From assembly GCA_003223425.1 (NCBI GenBank), contig QHVA01000018.1, forward strand, positions 1 to 44,837: a stretch of DNA of 44,837 bases, in the 5' to 3' direction. The notes under the pieces are model-generated. The model saw only the letters and a list, made by a program, of their open reading frames with translations, was not told the DNA's origin and made no database searches. Positions within the stretch are counted from its first letter, which is position 1, and each line of letters opens with the position of its first letter. The stretch comes from Gemmatimonadota bacterium (GTDB lineage Bacteria; Gemmatimonadota; Gemmatimonadetes; Gemmatimonadales; Gemmatimonadaceae). Both the position numbers and the translations under genes were made by a program. Shown in pieces: positions 26,147-33,491 of this stretch.

Positions 26147-26440
26147 GTGAGTGGCCGCGCACGGGCCTTTGCATCGCTGGAGCTCACTCGGCGATTCGAG
26201 AAGAGCTTTCGACGCCTCGATGCAGATTCGCAGGCCCAGTGTATGGATGCGCTGGAACAACCCATCGAGGACCCCATCGCTCCGGGTCTGCAGCTCAAGC
26301 CAATTCGGCCCAATAATAAGTTTTGGGAGGGTCGCCTCAACTCTGGCGACCGCATTGTCCTCCTGCCAATCGGGGATACGGCGTGGGTTATGGACGTAAT
26401 CAACCACGACGAAATAAAGCGTTGGGGCAAGATGAAATGA
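26147..26440 (+). CDS. RelE/ParE-superfamily toxin
   Basis: A 97-residue basic protein from a GTG start. The pattern of the superfamily is visible: an N-terminal helical hairpin (LTRRFEKSFRRLDADSQAQCMDALEQ), a beta-hairpin with PGLQLKPI and FWEGRLNSGDRIVLLPI (the Arg in GDRIV matches the usual conserved Arg), and the final strand AWVMDVINHDEIKRWG, like the ...I..i.HHd.vY of RelE. RelE members cut ribosome-bound mRNA and ParE members poison gyrase; the sequence alone does not decide. Partner of the AbrB-type antitoxin; a mixed pairing seen in other genomes. Confidence 0.78.
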   Translation: MSGRARAFASLELTRRFEKSFRRLDADSQAQCMDALEQPIEDPIAPGLQLKPIRPNNKFWEGRLNSGDRIVLLPIGDTAWVMDVINHDEIKRWGKMK

Positions 26441-26488
26441 TGCGGGTTGCTACGGCCTTGCCACGGTTGAGCAAGGCAAAGCCGGATG

Positions 26489-26529
26489 GATGTAAGAACG
26501 GCGCGGGATCACCGCGCCGTTCTTACATC
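26489..26529. terminator. Long perfect inverted repeat between convergent genes
   Basis: An 18-bp perfect stem (26489-26506 with 26512-26529, 5-nt GATCA loop), beginning GATGTAAG, lies between the toxin gene and the leftward barrel-protein gene. No long T-run follows on either side. Most likely a bidirectional terminator; it could also mark the distal end of the accessory patch. Confidence 0.6.
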
Positions 26530-26554
26530 AACTGCTTATCTCTTCAACCGCAGA

Positions 26555-27220
26555 TTAGTGCGGCAGTGCGAATGTAACGCTGAGTCCGAAGATCGTGTCG
26601 TCGATCAGATCCGCGCCAGCAGCGAGGTTCAGAGCGGGTCGCAGCACCAGAGACGGCGTCAACTGGAAACCGGCGCCCATACCAAGCAGCAGGTAGCTGT
26701 CGGTGTTCGTGGTGGAGTTACCGTTTAACTTGGCAGTCGCCCGTGTGTAACCGAACGCAGCCGAGCCGAACGGCAGAAGATTCACGCTCTTGCTGAGCGC
26801 TACGGCGGTGCCGATCGAAGCGCCGAGTGATACCGTCTGCGAGGAGAGGTGCATGTCGTTTGGTCCAACGGCGACGGTCGGACCGAAGGCTAGGTTAACA
26901 GTCCCGCCCGGGCAGATCTGCCATTTGCTTTTCTGTTGCAGCGGCATCGCGTAGCCGAGTCCGGCGCCGATCCCGAGGCTGTGACCGTCGATATTGTTGT
27001 AGCTCGCCATTCCAACCGAGCCACCCGTGTACCATCCACGCGGACGACCAACCGTTACGCCTCCACCGAACGACGTCGAATTGTTGCTCACCGCGAGCGC
27101 GCCGCCGATGTGGGTCGAACTGCCACGGAACGAAAGATCGCCTTGACACACTTGCGCGGTCGCTGCAGTCGCGCAAATCGCGACGCCTGCCACCGCACCT
27201 ACGAGTACATTGAACTTCAT
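26555..27220 (-). CDS. Outer-membrane beta-barrel protein of unknown function
   Basis: 221 residues, ggagg ribosome site seven bases from the ATG. Signal peptide (residues 1-22, cleaved after ATA or TAQ), then alternating hydrophobic/polar strands with glycine-rich turns (GGALAVSNNSTSFGGGVTVG, HSLGIGAGLGYAMPL, TVSLGASIGTAVAL, LVLRPALNLAAGADL) and a C-terminal strand FGLSVTFALPH, typical of an 8- to 10-strand porin-like barrel. Two Cys near residues 25 and 103 could form a disulphide. No specific family is recognised. Confidence 0.75.
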   Translation of the reverse strand: MKFNVLVGAVAGVAICATAATAQVCQGDLSFRGSSTHIGGALAVSNNSTSFGGGVTVGRPRGWYTGGSVGMASYNNIDGHSLGIGAGLGYAMPLQQKSKWQICPGGTVNLAFGPTVAVGPNDMHLSSQTVSLGASIGTAVALSKSVNLLPFGSAAFGYTRATAKLNGNSTTNTDSYLLLGMGAGFQLTPSLVLRPALNLAAGADLIDDTIFGLSVTFALPH

Positions 27221-27551
27221 CTGGCCTCCAGGCCGATTGTCAGGTTCGCGAGGTCATGTGCCCATTGGTGGGACCGAGCTCGCATCCCTTGTTGACGACA
27301 GGCTCCCTGGGGGCGTAACTGAACGAGCCCGCGATAAGTATCTAACTTCCAAGGGCTTCGACGTGATGAGCGTTTTTTTTTCGCGTCGAGTTGTAACACA
27401 ACCGCTGCCGAATCCGCCGCGAAGCTGAGCGCTACTTGCATCACCAGTCCTAAGCCGGTCTCGCGCACGATGGCCCAAGCCGTGCTCGCTCAAACTGTGA
27501 TAATCCAGTGCCGATCAATCAGCACCAAGTGACTCTAGCGGGAGCGGTGAT
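27221..27551. other. 331-base intergenic region between divergent genes
   Basis: Holds the two leaders of the barrel-protein gene (leftward) and the PfpI-like gene (rightward). A nine-T run lies at about 27374-27382 and a TGATAAT box about 50 bases before the PfpI start could be a -10 element. No gene, repeat or clear palindrome is seen. Confidence 0.4.
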
Positions 27552-28166
27552 ATGGCAGCGGAAAAACAATTACTGGGGAAACGAGTCGCGATTCTCGCGA
27601 CCGATGGGGTTGAGCGAGTTGAGCTCCTCGAACCGAGGAAAGCACTCGATGAGGCAGGAGCGCGGACGGTGGTGGTGTCTCCAAAGACCGGAAAAATCAA
27701 AGGTTGGGAGCACGGTCAGTGGGGCGATGACATTCTGGTGGATCAGTCGCTCGAGAGCGTGCGAGCGGACGACTTTGATGCTCTGCTGCTTCCGGGCGGC
27801 GTGATGAATCCAGACCGTTTGCGGCAGAGCGAAAACGCTGTGCAGTTCGTGCGCAGCTTTTTCGACGCCGGGAAGCCTGTCGCGGCAATCTGCCACGCGC
27901 CGTGGATGCTCGTCGAGGCGGTAGTCGTGGCGGGAAGAACTCTGACTTCGTGGCCCTCGCTCCGTACCGATATCCGAAATGCTGGTGGCGAGTGGGTCGA
28001 CCGCGAGGTGGTAACCGACGAAGGACTGGTGACGAGCCGCAAGCCCGATGACATCCCAGCATTCAATCGAAAGATGATCGAGGAGTTTGCTGAGGGACTG
28101 CATGAGCCCCAGCCAACCAGTGTGCGACTAGAGCGTTCGGCTGACCTCCGGATAGACCCTCGGTGA
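27552..28166 (+). CDS. DJ-1/PfpI-family protein (class I glutamine amidotransferase-like)
   Basis: 204 residues, gggagcg site before the ATG. The Rossmann-like core is complete: VAILATDGVERVELLEPRKALDEAG, the GWEHGQWGD loop, DALLLPGG, and the nucleophile elbow AAICHAPWML with Cys114-His115. Members act as cysteine-dependent hydrolases, deglycases or stress chaperones (the YhbO, YfkM and Hsp31 groups); which activity applies here cannot be told. Cytoplasmic, no signal. The last 20 residues after EEFAEGL are an extra tail. Single gene by its spacing. Confidence 0.9.
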   Translation: MAAEKQLLGKRVAILATDGVERVELLEPRKALDEAGARTVVVSPKTGKIKGWEHGQWGDDILVDQSLESVRADDFDALLLPGGVMNPDRLRQSENAVQFVRSFFDAGKPVAAICHAPWMLVEAVVVAGRTLTSWPSLRTDIRNAGGEWVDREVVTDEGLVTSRKPDDIPAFNRKMIEEFAEGLHEPQPTSVRLERSADLRIDPR

Positions 28167-28174
28167 AAAAACAT

Positions 28175-28206
28175 GCGTACCGAAGATTCCTTCGTCTTCG
28201 GTACGC
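28175..28206 (-). terminator. Strong hairpin with its T-run on the minus strand
   Basis: A perfect 12-bp stem (GCGTACCGAAGA / TCTTCGGTACGC, 8-nt loop). The A-run lies on its left side (gtgaaaaaacat), so as an intrinsic terminator it reads leftward, although both flanking genes are rightward. It may still stop the PfpI transcript, or block antisense RNA from the SusC promoter region. Confidence 0.55.
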
Positions 28207-28412
28207 ACGACGGATAGACGTCATCCTCGCGATCTGCTGACGCTGTATTACACGGCACAGCGCGCAGCTTTTCTATTGACATAGCGTCGCGTCGGCTGCA
28301 TAGGTGTAACTCCCACCCACCTCCAGACCGACGATAACACTCGCTTGGCGCAAGCGATGTAGTCGGCTGTGCCTGGTGGCATCGCCTCATTCTTACTTCA
28401 GCGGGAGGTTGT

Positions 28413-31382
28413 ATGCGAATGGGTTGTGCTGTGATGGCGCTCGCTCTGCTTCTTGGTGCTGTTCCGGCCGTCGCGCAAACGCGCACAATAACCGGGACTG
28501 TAACAGACGCTGGGACGGGGCAACCGCTCGAGGGCGCCCGAGTGTCCGTGAGGGGAACCGCGCTTTCCACGACGACCGGAGCGGGAGGCAGGTTCACGCT
28601 CGGCAACGTTCCCGACGGAAATATCGTCGTCTCGATCCGCCGGATCGGTAGCAACTTCGCGGATCTGCCGTTGCCAGCGGGGCAGAACGAGCTGCGTGCA
28701 GTTCTGACGCGTGATCCGCTGCGTCTGTCCGACGTCGTTGTGACCGGGCAAGCAACTGGCGTCGAGCGACGAAATCTCGCGAATGCTGTGGCTACAGTGA
28801 GCGGGGAGGAAGTGGCGCGTGTTTCGGCGCAGACCGTGGAGCAGGCGCTGCAAGGAAAAGTCGTTGGCGCATCCATCCAGGCCAACTCCGGCGCACCCGG
28901 TGGCGGAATGCAGATGCGGATGCGCGGCGTAACATCGATCAACGGCTCGTCCGAGCCTCTGTACGTGGTGGACGGCGTAGTCGTGAGCAACGTCGCCATT
29001 CCTTCCAACCAGAACGCCGTGACTAAGTCCACGCAGGGGTCGAATCCTTCGCTCACCCAGGACAACCAGGTCAATCGGATCGCGGATCTCAACCCCAACG
29101 ACATCGAGAACATCGAGGTCTTGAAGGGAGCCTCCGCGTCGGCGATCTACGGATCAAGGGCATCGAACGGAGTGGTGATCATCACCACCCGTCGCGGCAG
29201 ATCGGGCGAGAGACAGGTTAACGCGACGCAGCGGATCGGGTTTTCCAAAATTTCCAATACGCTTGGCTCGAGGACCTTCAATACCCTTGCCGACGCAATC
29301 GCAGCGTGGGGACCGTCCGCGGCCAACTTTTATCAGCAGGGCGTCACCTTTGATCATGAGCGGGAGCTCGCTGGGCGTACTCCGGTTTCGAGCGAAAGCG
29401 TCGTGGATGTGAGTGGTGGTGATGCCGACACGCGGTATTTTGCCTCGGGCCTTTGGAAGCACGATGGCGGGATCATCGACAACACTGGCTATGGGAAGCA
29501 AGGCGTTCGGGCAAACCTCGATCAGGATTTTGGGAAACGAGTCAATCTGAGCATCCAGACAGACGCCACGAAGTCCCTCGCCCAACGCGGTCTCACCAAC
29601 AATGACAACGCAAGCGTGAGCTTCTGGATGGTTTTTCCCTTCACGCCAAACTTCGTCGATCTGCGGCGGAAACCCGACGGAAGCTTTCCGGCCAATCCGT
29701 TCGTGATCAGCAATCCGCTGCAGACGGCGGCCTTGATGAAAAACGACGAAAAGGTTTTGCGGTCGATATTGTCTGGCAGACTGACTTTCAACGCGATCGA
29801 GCGCCAAGCTTACAATCTCAAGTTCGTGGTAAACGGCGGAGCGGATCAGTTCTCCCAGGAAAACTCTCTTCTCTTTCCACCCGAGCTGCAGTTCGAGCCG
29901 ATCGACGATGGCGAGCCGGGAACTGCCCTCCTTAGCAATAGCAACAACGTGAACCTCAACCTTGGGACGAACGGAGTGTTCACGTTCGCGCCACTTAGTG
30001 GCGTGTTCACAGCGACTACATCGGTCGGAGTCAATGGTTCGAGCCGTGATCTTCGTATCTCGAGGATCGTGAGCCGAAATCTCGTTGGAGGACTGGGAAT
30101 CGTAGGGGCGGGAACCGACGTGCGTGTGCTCGAGCAGCGCCAACGCGTCGAGAACTTCGGCCTCTTCGCACAGGAAGAATTCCTAACCCTGAGTGAGCGT
30201 TTGCTGCTGACCGCGGGCATCAATGCAGACCGCAGCAGTGCCAACAGCGATACGAAGAAGTACTTCTATTATCCCAAGCTGTCCGGCTCTTTCCGGTTTC
30301 CCCAGCCCTTCAGCTGGATGACTGAGGCAAAGATTCGTGCGGCTTACGGGCAATCAGGCAACGAGCCTTTGTTCGGTCAGAAATTCACGCCGCTGAGCGC
30401 AATCGAAAACATCGCCGGGCTCCCGGGTCTCGTTGTTCCGGTACAGGGAACGGTCGGGTCCAAGAATCTCCATCCCGAGCGCCAGCGCGAATTCGAGGCG
30501 GGAACGGATCTGGCGCTTGCAGGCGGACGCGCCGGTGTCGAGCTGACTTTTTTCCAGAAAAACATCTCTGACCTCTTGCTCCAGCGGACACTCGCTCCGT
30601 CGTCGGGATTTGGCTTCGAAAATTTCAACGGCGGCAAGCTCCGCACGAGGGGGACCGAGATAGGGGTCAACCTCGTGCCGATTCAGTCCTCGGAAAGTGA
30701 GTGGGCCTTCCGTACCTCTTTTTCGTCCACGAGGAGTAAGATCCTCGAGCTTCCCGTACCGACATTCAGCGGACTCGGCTTCGGAACGGCGCTGGGATCG
30801 TTCCAGTTCGAGGAGGGCGCATCAGCGACTCAGATCGTAGGCAACGACAGCCTGCCGAATGGCTCGGTGGTGGTGCGAAAGATCGGCGACGCAAATCCGG
30901 ATTTCGTAATGTCGTTCGTGAACAACCTGAGGTTCAGGCGACTGCGTCTGTACGGGTTGTTGGACTGGCAACACGGCAGCAGCATCATCAATCTGACCAA
31001 GTTCCTCTACGACCTGGGCCAGAACACTGCCGACTACGCCGATCCAATAACGTACGGAACATTGCAAACGACCAAGGGCGCCAACCGCCTTCGGTTGTTC
31101 CCCAAGCAAACTGCGGTCTACGTCGAAGACGGCTCTTTCTTGAAGCTGCGCGAGCTCACGCTGTCGTTCGAGGTTCCGCAGACAATGGTTTCGCGATTCG
31201 GGCGTGGCATCCGGACAGCGGATCTGAGCTTCAGCGGCCGCAATCTGTGGACCCATACCAATTACACCGGGATGGATCCCGAGGTGAGCAACTTCGGGAA
31301 CCAGCCGATCGGGCGTAATATCGATGTGGCCCCCTTCCCACCGAGCCGGAGCTACTGGTTCTCGGTGAGCCTGGGATTCTGA
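28413..31382 (+). CDS. SusC/RagA-family TonB-linked outer-membrane transporter
   Basis: 989 residues, gggaggt site before the ATG. Signal peptide to VAQ (about residue 21), a carboxypeptidase-regulatory-like beta domain (ITGTVTDAGTGQPLEGARVSVRG, residues 25-100), then a plug (VVVTGQATGVERR, ALQGKVVGASIQ, MRMRGVTSINGSSEPLYVVDGVVVSN, NDIENIEVLKGASASAIYGSRASNGVVIITT) and a 22-strand barrel ending SYWFSVSLGF. It imports glycans or peptides with TonB energy and pairs with the SusD-like lid encoded 2 bases after its stop. No glycosidase, peptidase or sigma/anti-sigma gene is adjacent, so the substrate is unknown. Confidence 0.95.
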   Translation: MRMGCAVMALALLLGAVPAVAQTRTITGTVTDAGTGQPLEGARVSVRGTALSTTTGAGGRFTLGNVPDGNIVVSIRRIGSNFADLPLPAGQNELRAVLTRDPLRLSDVVVTGQATGVERRNLANAVATVSGEEVARVSAQTVEQALQGKVVGASIQANSGAPGGGMQMRMRGVTSINGSSEPLYVVDGVVVSNVAIPSNQNAVTKSTQGSNPSLTQDNQVNRIADLNPNDIENIEVLKGASASAIYGSRASNGVVIITTRRGRSGERQVNATQRIGFSKISNTLGSRTFNTLADAIAAWGPSAANFYQQGVTFDHERELAGRTPVSSESVVDVSGGDADTRYFASGLWKHDGGIIDNTGYGKQGVRANLDQDFGKRVNLSIQTDATKSLAQRGLTNNDNASVSFWMVFPFTPNFVDLRRKPDGSFPANPFVISNPLQTAALMKNDEKVLRSILSGRLTFNAIERQAYNLKFVVNGGADQFSQENSLLFPPELQFEPIDDGEPGTALLSNSNNVNLNLGTNGVFTFAPLSGVFTATTSVGVNGSSRDLRISRIVSRNLVGGLGIVGAGTDVRVLEQRQRVENFGLFAQEEFLTLSERLLLTAGINADRSSANSDTKKYFYYPKLSGSFRFPQPFSWMTEAKIRAAYGQSGNEPLFGQKFTPLSAIENIAGLPGLVVPVQGTVGSKNLHPERQREFEAGTDLALAGGRAGVELTFFQKNISDLLLQRTLAPSSGFGFENFNGGKLRTRGTEIGVNLVPIQSSESEWAFRTSFSSTRSKILELPVPTFSGLGFGTALGSFQFEEGASATQIVGNDSLPNGSVVVRKIGDANPDFVMSFVNNLRFRRLRLYGLLDWQHGSSIINLTKFLYDLGQNTADYADPITYGTLQTTKGANRLRLFPKQTAVYVEDGSFLKLRELTLSFEVPQTMVSRFGRGIRTADLSFSGRNLWTHTNYTGMDPEVSNFGNQPIGRNIDVAPFPPSRSYWFSVSLGF

Positions 31383-31384
31383 CC

Positions 31385-32773
31385 ATGACTTCCATGAGAA
31401 CTCTATCGATGAAGGCGAGCCGGATAATTGGCGCCATCGCCACGCTGCTCTTCGTGAGCGCATGCAAGGACCTGATCGTACCCGACTACAACAACACGAG
31501 TATCGACGACCTGACCAGCAGCCCTACGCCGACGAAGATCACGCAAGCGGCGCAAGGGCTATTGGTCGGGACGCGCGTAGGAATCGGTGAGCAGAATGGC
31601 TATGTCTCGTTGCTCGGAATACTGGGACGGGAGTCTTACAACTTCGATCCTGCCGACCCACGGTTCATTACGGAGATGTTGATCGGTCCGCTGGATGGAG
31701 GAAGTCCTGCTTTTGGCGGCAACCTTTTCGCCGCTCCCTACCGCAACATTCGTAACGCGAATCTTCTTCTCGGGGCCGTGGATAAGGTCGTTGGCTTATC
31801 GGCGTCGCAGAAGTCGGCGGTTCAGGGTTTCGCGAAGACCATCCAGGCACTCGACTTCCTCAACGTAATCAACACGCGTGATGACCTCGGGGCACCCCTC
31901 GATGTGAATATCGGTCCCACGGACGATCCAGCTCCAATTGTATCCAAAGCCGCGATATTCACCGCGATCTCGACGCTTCTCGATGACGGACTGACGGCGC
32001 TCAACGCCGGTGGAACCGCGTTTCCATTCGCATTGAGCCCCGGATTCTCGAGCTTCGCGACTCCCGCTGAGTTCACGAAGTTCAACCGCGCTCTCAAAGC
32101 CCGCGTCGAAGCATATCGCGGGAACTACGGAGCGGTGCTCACGGCGTTGAGCGGATCGTTCCTCGACACGAACGCACCGATTACACTCGGTGCCTATCAC
32201 TCTTACAGCACCGGCTCTGGCGACACTCCAAACGCGCTCTTTGATCCGACTGGAAGAGCCATCCTGGCGCATCCCTCGATTGTGACGGATGCCGAAAAAA
32301 AACCGGACGGTACACTGGATGCGCGCGCGCTTGCCAAAGTGACCAAATTGCCGGACGTTCACACGGTGCAGGGAATCTCCACTGATTTGGTGTTCACTAT
32401 CTACAATTCGAACACTGCGCCGATTCCGATCATCAGAAACGAGGAGCTGATCCTGCTCCGCGCGGAGGCTAGGTATTTTACCAGCGACGTGGCTGGAGCC
32501 CTGACCGACATAAACCTGATTCGAACGACGTCCGGCGGGTTGGCGCCTCGTGGGCCTTTTACAAGCTCCGCCGATTTCGTCACCGAGCTCCTGAAGCAGC
32601 GTCGCTACTCCTTGCTCTTTGAGGGCGGACACCGCTGGATAGACACGCGGCGCTTCGGGCTTCTCAGCACGCTTCCCAAGGCGCTGCCGACCCACAACAT
32701 CTTCAGTCGTTTCCCATTCCCTGAGGCCGAGTGCCTCGCGCGCGTGCCAGCGCCGACGCAAGGCTGCACCTGA
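31385..32773 (+). CDS. SusD/RagB-family substrate-binding lipoprotein
   Basis: 462 residues with a lipoprotein signal ending VSAC (Cys27). SusD hallmarks: CKDLIVPDYNNTSIDDL after the cysteine, TPR-like helices in the middle (GFAKTIQALDFLNVINTRDDLGAPL) and the C-terminal ELLKQRRYSLLFEGGHRWIDTRRFG block that is diagnostic of the family. It caps the SusC barrel and captures substrate at the cell surface. It starts 2 bases after the SusC stop in one operon, which closes with the terminator at 32804. Confidence 0.94.
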   Translation: MTSMRTLSMKASRIIGAIATLLFVSACKDLIVPDYNNTSIDDLTSSPTPTKITQAAQGLLVGTRVGIGEQNGYVSLLGILGRESYNFDPADPRFITEMLIGPLDGGSPAFGGNLFAAPYRNIRNANLLLGAVDKVVGLSASQKSAVQGFAKTIQALDFLNVINTRDDLGAPLDVNIGPTDDPAPIVSKAAIFTAISTLLDDGLTALNAGGTAFPFALSPGFSSFATPAEFTKFNRALKARVEAYRGNYGAVLTALSGSFLDTNAPITLGAYHSYSTGSGDTPNALFDPTGRAILAHPSIVTDAEKKPDGTLDARALAKVTKLPDVHTVQGISTDLVFTIYNSNTAPIPIIRNEELILLRAEARYFTSDVAGALTDINLIRTTSGGLAPRGPFTSSADFVTELLKQRRYSLLFEGGHRWIDTRRFGLLSTLPKALPTHNIFSRFPFPEAECLARVPAPTQGCT

Positions 32774-32803
32774 TGTAGCGGCGCGTTCGCGTCCGATTGC
32801 AAG

Positions 32804-32846
32804 AAAGCCCGGTATCGCGCGCAGCGATATCGGGCTTTGTTTTCTT
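32804..32846 (+). terminator. Intrinsic terminator of the SusCD operon
   Basis: 15-bp stem with one G-U pair (AAAGCCCGGTATCGC / GCGATATCGGGCTTT), 5-nt loop, then gttttctt. Confidence 0.88.
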
Positions 32847-32919
32847 GCGTTACGCGGCCCGGATGGTGCTACTTCTCGCCGTCGTCCGCGAAATTACAAA
32901 CAGTCATAAACTTCAGAAC

Positions 32920-33486
32920 ATGCCTCCCGTTCGTAGCGTCGCCGTTCTTGTCGGCAGCCTTCGCAAGGATTCGTTCACTCGCAAAGTTGCAAACGTCCTC
33001 ATCCAGCTTGCGCCACCATCACTGAGCCTCGAGATAGTCGAAATCGGGCAGGTGTCATTTTACAACCAGGATCTCGAAGTCAAACCGCCCGCTGACTGGG
33101 TGGCATTCCGCGACAAAGTGCGGTCTGCCGATGCTGTGCTATTCGCAACTCCCGAATACAATCGCTCAGTTCCGGGCGTTCTCAAAAACGCGATCGACGT
33201 CGCGTCGCGGCCAAGGGAAAACAACGCGTTCAATGGCAAGCCGGGAGCTGTAATCAGCGTGTCTCAGGGCGCTATCTCAGGATTTGGCGCCAACCACCAT
33301 CTGCGCCAAATGCTGGTATTTCTCAACGTTCCAGCGATGGCGCAGCCGGAAGCTTATATCGGAGGAGCCAACAAGCTGTTCGACGCGACTGACAGTCTGA
33401 CCAATGTTTCCACGCGCGAGTTTCTGAAGAATTTCATCGACTCCTTTGCGCGTTGGACCGAGCTCATTCTCGCCGCCAACAGATAG
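32920..33486 (+). CDS. NADPH-dependent FMN reductase (ChrR/YieF-like)
   Basis: 188 residues from ATG 32920; the frame is open to the left but that part overlaps the SusCD terminator and is not family-like. Flavodoxin-like fold with the FMN phosphate loop VLVGSLRKDSFTRKVA, the TPEYNRSVPGVLKNAIDVASRP motif that stacks on the flavin, and SQGAISGFGANHHLRQ. Such enzymes reduce quinones, chromate or free flavin with NAD(P)H and limit redox stress. No ribosome site is evident. It ends 5 bases from the convergent TonB receptor gene; a link to reductive iron release is possible but unproved. Confidence 0.88.
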   Translation: MPPVRSVAVLVGSLRKDSFTRKVANVLIQLAPPSLSLEIVEIGQVSFYNQDLEVKPPADWVAFRDKVRSADAVLFATPEYNRSVPGVLKNAIDVASRPRENNAFNGKPGAVISVSQGAISGFGANHHLRQMLVFLNVPAMAQPEAYIGGANKLFDATDSLTNVSTREFLKNFIDSFARWTELILAANR

Positions 33487-33491
33487 GCAGT

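Noticed and set aside
25163-26600. Integrated element with attL/attR at tRNA-Pro
   Set aside because: No duplicate of the tRNA 3' end and no integrase were found in the window; only a weak scar-like repeat remains.
27743-29113. 456-codon open frame on the minus strand opposite the PfpI-like and SusC genes
   Set aside because: Ser/Thr/Arg/Pro-rich sequence without family motifs, no ribosome site, and entirely opposite two well-supported genes; typical antisense opening in high-GC DNA.
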